Source: Formicarius rufipectus | Taxonomy: Eukaryota; Chordata; Aves; Passeriformes; Formicariidae | Direction: 5' to 3' | NCBI GenBank assembly: GCA_013399695.1 | Contig: VXAU01003504.1 | Location: 473,886-537,885, forward strand | Length of the DNA stretch: 64,000 bases | Shown here: piece by piece, positions 51,935-64,000 of the stretch | How positions within the stretch are numbered: the first letter of the stretch is position 1 | How the letters are laid out: each line of letters opens with the position of its first letter | The notes under the pieces: generated by a model | What the model was told of the DNA's origin: nothing | What the model saw: the letters and a program-made list of their open reading frames with translations, nothing else | The model's database searches: none | Position numbers and translations under genes: made by a program

Positions 51935-54900
51935 CACCCTTTAAAAACAGTTTCTGAAGGAACTGCGAATATTATGAATTATGAAGGTGAAACATTAGTA
52001 TCTGAGTCTGGCAATTTCTATTTGATTCCCATCAGTGCTGGCTGAGCAGAGAGCACCGAAGCCAGCACCTCTCCTGCACTGCTGGGTTTAGGGTTCACAT
52101 CTGGGGATCTGAGTAACAATGGATTACTCCTCCCTTAACAAAAGCAGGGGTGCAATGACATTTTTGATAATCAAGGCTTGCTAAGAACAGTTTTAGTGAC
52201 AAGAAGTCTGCTTCAGTGAGGGACGCTACTCCAAGCTGCAACAGTTGCTCTGGTACAGTCAGAAATAGAAATCACTTTATTTTCTCCAGAAGTGCTTTAA
52301 CTGGCCATGCAGTTTCCATGAAAACATCCCCAGTTAACACAATTCTGTATGGTTGCCTTCTGCCTGCAAGGTAAGAATAGGTGCTGCATGACATGGATTG
52401 CAAAGGCACAGTGCAACAGTGGAGCTGCTGCACATAGACAAGGTTCAAGCACACACATGTGCATGCTGCTTGTTCAGCAAAACCAACTCTGGACGCTCGT
52501 GACACACTTGTGTTCCTAGTTTAAAGTGGGCACACTTTGTTGTAAGAATTCTACATGGCCTGGGTCAGCAAACATCTGTCTGAATAAAACACAAAGTTTG
52601 AATACAGTTGATCATGGGGATTGTACTCAACAGAAGAATAAAGGCCTGGGAGTTTCTACAATGTTGAGCATTTCACTATTTCACAACTTAACTATTTCAG
52701 AGTTCCTTAATTTACCAGTGAGATGGCTTGAGGTAGTAAGGAAAGTGAGATTTCTGGCCCTACTCAGCCCACGTGCAGCACAGCACAGTTGGGAGTCTCC
52801 AAAAGTAACCAAGGGTGGACAAGATCTGTCCCTTACAGCCACTCCTTCTGCTAATCAGCAGCAGCATCCAACACCTTCCCTCCTGTCACAATGGTTCAAC
52901 AACATACATTGTTTCTATATATACACAGTAACTCTTGAACTATGTGTTTGTACATATTATGGTAGGTGATACTTGTCACGTGTTACCAGCTTCCAGAAAC
53001 AACTCCTCACCTTAACTTCCGAAGAGATGTTCGGTGTAAGAAGCTGAGATCCCAGCAATAAAACCCCTGCTAATCAAAGAGATTATGTCAGCAGAAACAC
53101 AAGAAAGCTCTGAGACTGTTCCCTGAAATAATTATTTTTGCTTCACACACTGGTTGCTTATATTTAGGTCACTGTTTCCCTATCTCCAAACCCAGTAGGA
53201 TCTGCCTTGTACACCCTGTACAGACAGACCAGAAGACATTCAAACAAGGAGAAAAGCTCCTCACTCCCCCTCTACCCCTGCTGGCCCATCAGCTCAGCTC
53301 AGCTCACAGCCCATCCTGCCCACCTCTAAGCAATGCTGAAACAAGACAGGCAAATATTCCATGAAAAACCTGCAGGGCTGACCATTTTAGAAGGCTTCCT
53401 ATGGCAGCAAAGAAGAAACCAGCCCTGTAGGAAAAGACCTACCAAGTTTTCTCTAACCTCAGCTATGGCACAGCACAGGAGGAAGAGGAGGGCAGGACAC
53501 TGGTTCTGTGAGGGTAACAAGGCAACAGGTTTCTGCTTCTCTAGGTCTTAGTGGGGTTTGTCAGACATCAGAGATATTGACAGTTCTTACAAGGTGGTGA
53601 ACACAAATCAAGTTAAATTGCAGTCCTGCAATAGTCAAGAGTAGCTCGAGATTTTTTTTTTTTTAATTACAGTTTGTTGACTTTATCATTAAATCAAGTA
53701 AGCATCCTCCTTGTTAACAGCTGTTGCTAAAAGCAGTAGTATCATTTTCCCCCTACACCACATGATGTAGTTCCCCAAGAACAACCTTGTTCAAAATAAA
53801 TTCATTTAGTGAAGTCAGCATTCTTTCCCCTCCAAGGAGGAAGAAGATTTTGTGCACTGCAAATGCTTTATTAGGGTCCACTTCAGACAACAAGGCTGAA
53901 TCTACAGGCAAAAGCATCCATATTCCTGTTTCCCAGTCCAGCAATAGGAAAGGAGCCAGGGACTGCACTAATATCAGCTGTGGAACTACATTAGCCATGC
54001 TACCAACAACACTGAGGTTACTGATGGGGGCAAGATGAACACCAAGCACCAGGACTGGCTAACCCACAAACTGAAAACACAGGTAATGCCTGTTTTTATG
54101 GCCATTTTCCCTTGCAACACAGCCTCTCCCAAAGCAGCTAGAGCAGGAAGTGGCTCCAGGAACAGATGGGGAGCAGAGAAACACAGAAACATATCTAGCA
54201 GCTCCTTGCTCCATAAATACACTGGCACAAATGGCCACGTGGAAGTACAAATTGACACAAACCCACAGTTCCAAGCAGAGGGAGAGAGGTCGGGCTGGCA
54301 GCAGCTTGAAGGTTCTTCAGTGTCTAATAAACGGTGAAGTTAATGCAGTCATGGGGTCTGACCAAGGCTCTCCTATCCAAAGGCCCCTTATCACAAAACC
54401 CATGGAAATCAATAGCTGGAGGTTTCCACCCCGCAAAAACACTGGCTGAAATTGTCTGCTGAAACTTCCTGATGCAAGGCTGAATTTGCCGGCCAGACAG
54501 AAAATTCAGGCATGTTTTAACATCACAAAAGAACTTCTCCCCTGTGAAGCAAAGCTAAAAGTAAGGGAGAGGCCCAAGGTTCAAAAACAACCCCACGGCA
54601 GGCTAATTTGTCATAACAGGATGGACCCACCAACAACAGCAGTGGTAGTGGTGTATGCCCAGAGAAATGGGCTGCCCTGGCTCTCTGGAAAAGTGGCAGC
54701 AGTGTTGGGGTGGAACAAGGCAGGGTGGCACAGTGGGCTGCCACAGCTCCACAGGGAGCAGACAATGTCTCAAGGGCAGTCCCCTCACCCCAAGCTTTGC
54801 CAAGCTCTCTGTATGACCATATTCCAGCACTGCCCTGTGTGCAGCTGCTGGTTTTCAGCTGGCATAGCATTTACCCCAGAAAAGAGGGAAGAGTGGAGTC

Positions 54901-56050
54901 AGGAAAGAAGAGTTGCCTTTATCCCACCCCCAGTCGACTGGACAGTCTTACAGCGGTGGATCAAAGGAGGCACCATGTCTCAAAGCACTCGATGTTTACA
55001 CCATTACAGCAGTGTGGGTGATCACACACTTTCTCAATCCTCTCTTGAAAAAAAAAATCCCTCTCTTACATCAGTGACTATGAGAATTCAGGATGTTAAG
55101 ACTACTCTTTGTGATCTTTCAGTTCATAATTTTTAAAAAATCAAATCCTGTTTACTGTAAGAAAAAAGGATTCAATGGGAAATAAAATAATTCCTTTACT
55201 TGTTTTCAGACTGGCTGTGTTTTGGTATCCTAAAACGATACATAGACATTGGAGGTCAAAACAGCCATCTAAAGGGAAGAAAGTAAGCAATTTTAGCAAG
55301 AAAATAAAGGAAAAAAAAATAAAAGCAAAGCTTATAACTAATAATTCCCTTTTCAACATGAACAAAGCCCAAAAAGGGGGATAAAAACACCATTGTTCTA
55401 CATTTTTTTTAAAAGTATCTTTCAAAAAGTCTTAACAGCAAACAGAAGCCATCCCAAATATGCCTCAAAACCAAGTAACACAGTTAAAAATTCTTTCGAT
55501 TTTTGTGGTATGAGAGGAAGTGGCAAAAAATGGGTCAGGACTTTCTCATTCTTAGAATTTTCTTACATGTCAAAGATAAAGGAATGCAAGGGGAATTCAC
55601 TCACTCAAGAGACACTTATTCCAAGAACTCTATCCAGTTAAGATCTGCTCTGGATGAGAAAACATGAGCTCAAAAATCTTGTTCCCTTGAAATTTTTCAC
55701 AGCTTTATGCAACTATTGCTCAAGTAACCTACGGGAGGAGACAAACCACTAAATCAATTTTTCCAAGACACGCAATTAGAAAAAAACAGCCAAACAGACT
55801 TGCCCACCTTGCACAGCCAGAGCTATGACTCCAGAGATGTCATTCTGTCAGGTGTCACCAGGAGCTGTCAAGGTTAAACCCTCTGCTAATCAACCACAGA
55901 TAAATCAGCAGCAGGTTCGTTTGGAAATTTACAGATCTGAGTTAGATCTTTAGTGGAAAAGAGATGTTTTGACAGCTCTTTTCTGTGCTTTTAAATCTCT
56001 TCCTATGTAGTGACATTAAAAAAAAAGGGATTCAGAGTTTACTTAATGAA

Positions 56051-56077
56051 AAGTCACTGAAAGGTCACTGAAAGTCA
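56051..56077 (+). promoter_or_regulatory. Possible nuclear-receptor half-site cluster (DR5 + DR4)
   Basis: Three direct hexamers are seen: AAGTCA (56051), AGGTCA (56062) and AAGTCA (56072), with spacers ctgaa (5) and ctga (4). AGGTCA direct repeats with a 5-base spacer are the classical retinoic-acid receptor type, and a 4-base spacer the thyroid-hormone type. Two of the three half-sites have A for G at position 2. The cluster could also be a chance 11-base tandem repeat (gtcactgaaag). Confidence 0.3.
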
Positions 56078-58007
56078 AAGAAGTTCCCAGCACATGCCGA
56101 ATGGCAGCCAACTGCATCCAAAGATCCAGATTCCCCAGTTACTTCTCTTAACACAGCTTTTGGTATTGGCAGAACTGGCTATGCAAATACTCTCCCCAAG
56201 CACAGCTGGGAGGGGAAAGTCAGTTTACGACACTGGCTGTAAAAACACAAGGCACCACTGCATTAGCCTTAGCCCTAAAGAAAGGTCAGGACAATTATCA
56301 TCTCGGGGCATCAGGCAAGCAACATACCTAATGGAAGCCCAGAGCTGACTTGGGGAATGCCTTCTGTCTGCCCGGCCTACGCAAAAGCTGGTGGGGCTTG
56401 TCCCAACAGGTGGAGATGAATACATGCTCCCAGGAAAGCTACACGCCCATCAAAATACACATCTGCAGCACAGCAGGCAATGCCATCCATCTGGTAGCCC
56501 CAGACAACTCTGACCCATCAAACAGCAGCAAGGAAGCAGACATTCCTTCTTGGGTGAAGAACGAGAAGGCAGTGAATGTGAAGGGTGACTGGTCATTGGA
56601 GAGGTGGCACGGAGGAAACGAGCAGTGGGAATATGGACCATGGTAGTATGGGAGCCAAAACAATCGGTGTGATATAAATGAGTCTTAAGATACCCTGGGA
56701 TTGCTATAATTCAGTTGTTCTTGGAACTAGAAATTATTTTGCCCTTGTGATGTTTGGTCAGCACCAAAGTCATTTTTCAAAACAGATCCATTAGAAGAGA
56801 AAGGTCCGATCTGCTAATGTGCTGTTAAGCTGATACAGCAGCTCACTCAAAACAAAGCCCACAAAATGACTGCAGGAGACCAAGTGTGCACATGAAATAA
56901 AACCCAAAACCAGTTTGTGCTAAAATAAATACACAGAGCCACAGAGACTGCAGTTCAGCAGCTGCAGGCAGTTAAACAGCTGCAGAGGCTGCCCATAGCT
57001 TTGGCATAATACTCAAGAAAGTCTTCTTAAATGATAATAAAACAAAAAGAACTCCCAGTAATGACTCTCCACTACAAAGAGAACCTCAACAGGCAACCAA
57101 GGATTACTTCCGCACTGCTCATTTTTACCGGTTTGCAGGCAGCAGCTCAGAAGGGCCCGCACTTCTGATTCATCTCAAAAGCTTGTGTATTTTGAAGCCC
57201 TACAGTGACAGCACAGGGCACTCACTGAGGATCAGGGTGGTTTAGCAGAAGCATTTTAAGATGCTCTTGCCTGCAGCTGTGGCTCATCTCTCTGCTGGGG
57301 CAGATTTCCCTTTCCGGGCAGCACAAGGGAGGTGTGCGGGCTCCTGAGCTGTTGCAGCTCAGCCTCGCCTCCCAAATCGGCCCTGAAGTTGAAAGCAGGA
57401 ATACTCACACCCCACACAGCCCCACTGCCACCCTACATCTGCTCCAAGGCAGAAAACCACTGCTACTTAGGGACAGCGACATCCCCCTCTCCTCTCGAAT
57501 CCAGAAAACCTCGTGAGTCAGAGCCTTAGACAACAGCAATGTTAGTTATGGTTCTGCTAATTTTAGCTCGTGCTTAACCCACAGTTCTCAAGTCCCTGCA
57601 AGGCTTCTCCAGGTGCCAAAAGCCTCAGCTGCCCTACACCTCCACTGCCAAAACACCCGGCTACCCAGAGGAGAGGCTCTGATGCATGTACAGAAACTGA
57701 GTGCTGCAGAAATGCACTTCTCAAAAGAGGAAGAGGAAGAAAACAAGGACGGCTTTATTTACCCTATTGCTCTGTGCGTATCCCGAAATAAGGAACAAAA
57801 GTTCAGCTGCACAGTTCCTGTATTTCAGAGTCCACTTCAGGACACACAAGATAGACTTTGTGGAGAGGGGTAGCTCAGGAGTGTCCCACGAGGTAGCAAA
57901 GGGCCAGCTGCTGCCCCAAGGAGTGACAGGAGAGAGAGGGGCAAGAGAAACACACACTTCACATGCTCTCCTCAGAGTAAATGGGGGAAGCTTTTAGAAG
58001 TAAATAA

Positions 58008-58029
58008 ACACACACACCCCCCCGCCCCC
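58008..58029. repeat. CA repeat running into a C-tract
   Basis: The stretch acacacaca is followed by seven C, one G and five C. It is short simple sequence and could form an i-motif or, on the other strand, a G-rich structure. Confidence 0.85.
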
Positions 58030-61000
58030 ATATTCTCAGAAAGCCACCCAAGCAGAATGCTTTTACTACCGTAACCGAAGGGTTTGTTTTATAAGATGAG
58101 TTTCCTCAGATTTAGTCAACCAGCCTCCTCCTCTCCTTATTCACACTAAACTGTGAAAGGAACTTCAGCTCTCTCCAACCAATTAAAAACTAATTGAAGC
58201 TGCACACTGGCACTACACAGTCTGAGCAATCGAAGAGGCTGAAGACTCAGCTCAGATGAGGCCTACACATTGTCATAATATTTCATTTAACCTCATAATA
58301 CAGACCTGAAAAGAGTACTTGCAAGGATTGAATCCTGGAAAAAACCCCAAAAAATTCTTCATGCCAGTTCAAGTCCACTGGGTTCAACTGAACAGAACAC
58401 AAACTCTACTACACGTGTGCACCACAGCGCCTGCAGGAACAGAGCGAGATCTTATTTGTTCCAAAAGCTCTGTGAGAAAGTTAGGCACACAGAGTTTCTC
58501 TCTCAGAATATAAAGCTGTATTAGAACACAACTTAGTGCATTTTATTCGCTCAAGAAACAGCCTCACTCCTACAACTGACCATTAAGGTTACATTTGTCT
58601 ACCTGGATATAATCTAACATTTTCTGCTCTCCATAATTAACTTTGTTACTTCTAGGACTCTAAACAACATCAAGGAATTGCTGAAAAGAATTCTGTCTCT
58701 CAGAGAAACATAAAATTCAGAACAAGTATTTATGCCAAACACCAATCTTCCTGCCTTACAGATACTAAACTTTGTGCCTGCTTCTGTCTTTTAGGAATTG
58801 GACACAGAGTTACAAACACTCTCAAAAAGTTGTTGCAAATAGAAAATGGGTGTAAGTACAGAGCAGTGATGACCTGAAAAGTCAGCAGCAAGAAAGATTT
58901 CCCATACACCCATACCTTTCCCATTGAAATCCCTTTTCTGTCAACATCCAGCCAACAATTCTGACAAGTAATTCCTAATTTGTGGTCCACGGAATAGAAC
59001 CAAGGCTGTAAAAACAGCTAGGAGAAAAGGTTGGAAAGGTAGGGAAGGAAAGCAGCTGGTGTTCATGAGTCAGGATTGCTAGCCAACCTTCCTGACAGAA
59101 GTCAGGCAGAGAATCCAAAGGAGCAAATCCGTGTTTCTGCAATCACGGACTTTCTTTTGGACACAAAGAAGAGAGATTTAAGGTGACTGAGGGGAACTGC
59201 TTTTGTCTGTGGACAGTAAGAGTGTTCTAACTGACTGCAGAAGGAAAGGGACAAGAAAGCTGTAAGGCAGCTGATGGTGATTATTTGGAAAAAGTTTGAC
59301 ACACAATTTAAGCCCTCAAAAAGTCCTCAGTCAAAACTGGAAATGAATGGAAAAGAAAATGCTGAAGTGTGTTAGCAAATGGGGATTATTTGGTGTGGAA
59401 TCAGACCTCAATGAAAAGCATAAGGATCTATCCTTATAATTCTGTATATGTAATTCCACTGAGAAGGAGAACAGAAGCCAAAATGAAGGAGAAATTGCAC
59501 AGTGCCTTCCTTGACCAAGCTGTAAGTGTCACAGTACACCTGCCTCACCAAAACCCCACCTGATCAAGCACTCAGCAGAGAGAGGCCATGACAAAAAAAA
59601 AAAGTTTCACAGCAAAACTAACTCAAAGAGATTCAATATGATGACTCTTTATAATTAAAAACACTTTGATACTCACGAAATCTCCTCTAACAACCATGCA
59701 AAGCAAGCAAACTGAGCAATGTGACACCCTGACCCTGCACAGGAAACCAAGGATTTCTACAGCAAGAAGTTAACTCCAGTTGTGGTAGCCCTCAGCACTG
59801 ATGACTTTACTGGAAAGCAGCAACCAGAAGGCAAGCAGAGCAGTGGGAACCGTGGAATCTCAGAAAGCTCATTTCTCTCCCATGCACAGTGCATGCCAAA
59901 TCTTAAGATTCCAGCAGTATGCAGCTATGAAACTACAATAGAAGAGAAAAACAGATGGCTAAAGCCTTTTGGAAAAAAAAAACCCCAACAGATTAAGCCC
60001 TACTTCATTTCCAAAGGAGAAAGATGTATATTTGAAAATAGAGAGCCTACTTCAGACCATACCTAATCAATATAAAAATAGGCAACTGGCCTCATGGACA
60101 GGAAACCTGTCTTCAGTTAAGGCTTTCAAACGTAATAAAAGTTTAACCCTTCTAGAACACTGTCACTTGCTGTTTTAAGTAGGATTTAAAAGTAAAGCAA
60201 TTCATGCAGCTGGGAGGCATTACAAACAGTGTATAAAAAGAATATATTTCTTTATCTCTAAAGCAACTCCTGAATTCAAATCCTGTAGAAAAGCTTCTTT
60301 GTGTTTACTCATTTCCAGCCTTTATAAGCAGTTAGCACCTATGTTCAGGTGAGCAGCTTTCTTGCTCATGCTGAAGGACAACAACATATTAGGAACGTGG
60401 CAACCTCAGCTCTGTAAGTTGAGTCATTCTCTGTGGAAAACAGTCAATATTACTCTTGAAGCCTCTATCGAGTCCCTGACTTGGAAGATATCACACAACA
60501 ATAAGGAAACATAAAAGCCACCCTGGAGGGCTCACGAGTTCAGCATTAGACGTTTCAGCAGCACCATAAAAGTGCTACCAGAGCTTCAGGTTCAAGTACT
60601 GGAACTGATCTCTGGGCCAAAGGAGCACTTTCCTCCTGCAAGCCTGCCCTGCTGAGCCTGTACCTCAGACAAGCCTTGACTCAGTAGCCTGAGCAGAGGC
60701 CTCCAGCAGCTGGGGAGCCTCAGGGTACACAGGAGACACATGCTGGGCTGGCAGGCTTGACAGAGGACCAACAGGAGTCCTGGGCTTCTCCAAACTGGCA
60801 GTGGGACTGGCAGTGAACCCCAAAGGCTCCGGTGTCCAGGCAACTGAACTGGGTCCGCAGTTCACTACCTGCCACCTGCCAGTGGTGCCCAGCATGCTCC
60901 TATCCCACACAAAACCAGTCTGTCCTGACAGCACACAGCAGTAAATGCAGCTTGTTTTGTAGGAGCCTAAACCAAATGAGAGAGACAGATTTCTGGTTTA

Positions 61001-61733
61001 ATTCGATGGCTCTGCACTGAGGATAAGCACTGATTTAACTCCCTTCTATCACACACAGTCCTTTCAAGCCAAGACTGCAGTTCGCTGGTGAGGCTGGGTG
61101 GAAAATCCTGAGCTGCCCCAGCTTATTCCAAGGGTAAATGGAGGATGATACACTCCAGCACTTCCAAGCAAGCACCTTTAAAAAAAAAAAATCAAGTGCT
61201 TATACAATTAATGCAATGCGCTTTGATTTCATGGTAGCAGAAGTCACTAATCCATATTAAAGACCAAGACTACACTTGTTTGTTTATTTATTTTAATGAA
61301 AGGTTCTAAATAACCCAACTGTTCAATTTTTCAGAGGTACTGAGCAGCCACAATAATTAGGTCTGGGTCAGTGGGAGCTGCCAAAATGCCACAGAAGTGA
61401 CTCAGTCCTGTTAATTATCTGAAAAATAAGGAACAGTGACAACACTGGACACTCCATCACAACCTGTCTGCCCCCAAACACACCACCAATGAAAAGCAAT
61501 CATTTGACAGTAACTGTCTCTAATCATTCGTAGGGACAAGAATGACAAATTGTAGAAAGCAGAAAAAGCAAGGAAAGGAGGTTTTGGCCTAATCTGAACA
61601 AATGCTGCTGTACCTTGAGATAATCCTTTAAAAGACTGAAGCAGCAACACCAGAGGGTACCAACTTCCCACACAGCCAGGGCAACTCCAGGAAAAAAAAA
61701 AGGCAGGAGCTATTTTAAACACTAAGTTAGGGG

Positions 61734-61749
61734 AAAAAAAAAAAAAAAA
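61734..61749. repeat. A16 homopolymer
   Basis: Sixteen A after gttagggg, followed by caaacacaaaaaacc. It is low-complexity sequence; no element was recognised upstream. Confidence 0.85.
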
Positions 61750-62338
61750 CAAACACAAAAAACCAATCCACCAAAAAACTCAAATCAATACAAGTCCAGA
61801 GGAGACAAAGAGTATTAAAGCCAAGCAGAAACACACCCAACACTGCAAACCATACACGATCGGTACAAAAATATTCTAATACACAAGCTGTTTTCTGAAG
61901 AGTCAGACAAATGTGGACCGAACAGAAGATAGCAGCTCACAAAGAGGCACACAGCCTCTTTGGGTCATCCACAATCCTTGCTCACAGGCACTTCTCAGTT
62001 CCAGTGTATTTATGACTGTGTTGTCATTTACTTTAAAATATGAATGGAGCATTCTTCTCCTCCAAAACACTGCATTGTTAAAATGCCAGTACATTAAAAT
62101 AACTTACTGCTTACTACATTTCAATCAAACAAGCTACAGACTACAGCACTGACACTTAATATATATTGAGTGTTTCCAGCAAGAACAGCATATGGAGTTC
62201 ATTTCTCCTGTTTTGTATTCACATGGGCCAAACCCAGAGACAAGACTGAGAAACAGATGAAGCAGCAATCCTGTCAGTATGCACAAAAACTGTACCTTCT
62301 CCAAAGGTAAACAAAGATTTAGTTGAAGGCTCTCTAAA

Positions 62339-62356
62339 TAAATAAATATTTATTTA
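62339..62356. repeat. 18-bp AT palindrome
   Basis: The sequence taaataaatatttattta is its own reverse complement, inside a short (AAAT)n run. It probably arose by chance from the tetranucleotide repeat. Confidence 0.7.
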
Positions 62357-63985
62357 CCCCTTCATTTCATATAGAAGCTTGACTTGTGGCAGAAATATCC
62401 TATTTTAGCTTGCATGCTTACAGAATATTTTTGTTAAGGTTCTCCAAATAAGAGGAAGCAGAATCAAAAAGCCTACAATCAAAGGATTGGGTGAGTGATG
62501 TTTTTCCCTATTGTTATTTTTCCTACAATTCATCCACATTTCACCACCACACTGTTGCTTTTTCATAACCAACACAAACACTGATCTTTGCCTACATATA
62601 AATCCAAGAACCTAAAATGAAGGTTCAGAAAGATGACCTATTTTTAAAAAATCAGTTGCATATCTGAGGTTTAGAAGGGCTGCTTCACTACTTCACATAC
62701 AGGCATTTTGCTAGGTGGGTACTCTCATTTATGATTAACCAACAAGCTGTTTCTAAAATAATAAGGTTCTCCATAAGAGAACTTTTGTGTATGACTTTTT
62801 CTTGAACCAAGTGAAAATCAGCTGCAGTTCCATTGTGAACATTCCCCTCCAAGATTCATACTCTAGTGCTGAAGTGTTCTGCAGATTCTCAAGACATGAG
62901 TGAATCAAAGTGAAAATGAAAGCTAAAGCAGGGCAGTTAATGCAAGCAAACCATAAAAAAGTAATAAGACCAACTGCTGAAACAAACCTGATAAACCAAA
63001 ATTACTGTGGAAAACTCTCTGGCCTCTTTGGGACAGCAGATCCCACAAGATAATTAGGACATTCTCTTTCAACTTCTACAATGTTTTCACTTGTAGTTTA
63101 CTCTGTGAAATCAAGTTCAACCTCCAAAACAATTCTGTTTCTTAATATTTCAAAACATTTTAGGCATGAAGACAACTTGCTAAAATAACCCCAAGTGCTT
63201 AACCTGACAGTGTTCCTTTAAGAGAGAGCAGCGAGCAGCCTTCCAGCATATTTGACAGAGATTTCCTACTCCAGGAGATAGAATTTAAATTTGTAGAGGC
63301 AATTACTCATTAGCAGTGAAAGCAGCCAATGCAAGTGCCAAACTTGCCAACAAGAAGAAAGGCCAAGTATTAGGAAGGAGGCTGCAGTTTATTACAAGGC
63401 AATTTGAACATCTCAGTCCGTGGGGTCTGGAAAGTATTTTCTTCATCCCCTGACGCTACAGGCTCACACTAATGTGAGGAATTATGTCAGTAACATCAAT
63501 ATGCCAAACATATAAAACAGCAGTTAAGTATTTGTATAATGGAGATCTTTCCCTGACTATTTAAAAGCTGCTTCTAGTCTTCCCTAGCAGATTTATTTAA
63601 GCTCATTCTGGAAAGGAAAGATGTGCCAGACCCGCAACATTAACCATTAACTGCTGTCTAGTTGGCTCCAAAGCCATCCAACTGGACCACCACTGCACAA
63701 AATTCTTGTCTGACTAAACAGAAACCTTAAGGCAATTCCCGAGGACCTGCCTGTTGCCCTTAAAAGATAGAAAGCAACACGGAAAAGAAGGATGAACATG
63801 ACCTCTTCAGGTAAGAAAGTCAAAACCGAAAATGGGCATCCACCCCAGATATCCCACCACCACCATCTCCAGGACTGGTCTCAAATGCCCCAGGAAGGTA
63901 AAAGCAGTGTCAGTAGATAAAACTCATCATCATGAGTTGAGCTGGTAGTTGGAAAACAGCTCATGGGATATATATTTTTTTAAAG

Positions 63986-64000
63986 AAAAAAAAAAAAAAA
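63986..64000. repeat. Poly-A run cut by the window end
   Basis: At least 15 A at the end of the window; its full length cannot be seen. Confidence 0.9.

Larger units (their letters stand above)
36532..64000 (-). other. EHBP1: EHBP1 intron upstream of exon A (5' part outside window)
   Basis: At least 27.5 kb of intron lies between the unseen first coding exon and exon A, ending in a phase 2 acceptor. I looked on the minus strand for a match to the expected N-terminal peptide (MASVWKRLQRVGKHASKFQF in the family) and saw none, so that exon should be beyond 64000. The stretch contains one CR1 LINE piece (48454-48993), a long poly-A tract (43740-43861), simple repeats and scattered AT-rich unique sequence. 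The rest is plain non-coding sequence to my reading. A long first coding intron is usual for this gene in vertebrates. Confidence 0.85.

Noticed and set aside
57868..57900. ggtagctcaggagtg… resembling the start of a tRNA gene.
   Set aside because: There is no GTTCGAAT-type T-arm or matching acceptor stem within 90 bases.
63784..63825. Possible plus-strand exon end, atgacctcttcag followed by gtaagaaagt.
   Set aside because: A single good donor-like site without an upstream acceptor or coding similarity is expected by chance, and it lies on the strand opposite to EHBP1.
36532..64000. Search for the EHBP1 start-codon exon (MASVWKRLQRVGK… KKW).
   Set aside because: I found no stretch on the minus strand matching KFQFVASYQEL in any codon choice I could recognise. 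It is most likely upstream of the window, though a reading by eye could miss it.

Overview
The window looks like bird nuclear DNA from inside one large gene. Two things indicate this. Three short internal exons on the minus strand read as consecutive pieces of the N-terminal C2-type domain of EHBP1 (EH domain-binding protein 1). The interspersed repeats are also those of an avian genome: CR1 LINE 3' ends with ATTCTGTG-type tails, and two solo LTRs resembling bird endogenous retrovirus families. No bacterial or viral gene organisation, CRISPR array, tRNA or rRNA was seen. The species cannot be named from this sequence.

Layout, in the transcription direction of EHBP1 (high to low coordinates). 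Bases 64000-36532 are intron upstream of the first visible exon. Exon A is 36474-36531. An intron of about 9.9 kb follows, then exon B at 26437-26532. Another intron of about 9.0 kb follows, then exon C at 17414-17467. Bases 17413-1 are the start of the next intron. Together the exons encode 69 complete residues plus the last base of a split Trp codon. Reading frame and splice phases (2, 0, 0, 0) are consistent, so the gene appears intact as far as it is visible. The first coding exon and the exon after exon C were looked for and not found; they should lie outside the window.

The rest is intronic. Repeats are CR1 pieces at 4831-5342 (minus), 27800-27882 (plus), 33830-34152 (plus) and 48454-48993 (minus). 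There is a short LTR on the minus strand with a matching target-site duplication (7588-7959), and a GC-rich LTR on the plus strand with internal repeated units (about 12928-13800). Local duplications are a perfect 68-bp tandem pair (22499-22635), 47-bp and 77-bp imperfect pairs, and an N-gap sitting inside a G-run duplication near 6.1 kb. There are also A/C-rich tracts and one very long poly-A tract (43740-43861).

No second gene could be supported. Open reading frames in the introns, the longest being 216 codons at 54486-55136, match nothing I recognise and look like chance. I found no convincing novel biological system. The most useful leads are the possible regulatory motifs (a 16-bp homeodomain/POU-like palindrome and a DR5/DR4 half-site cluster), the recent tandem duplication and the assembly gap.
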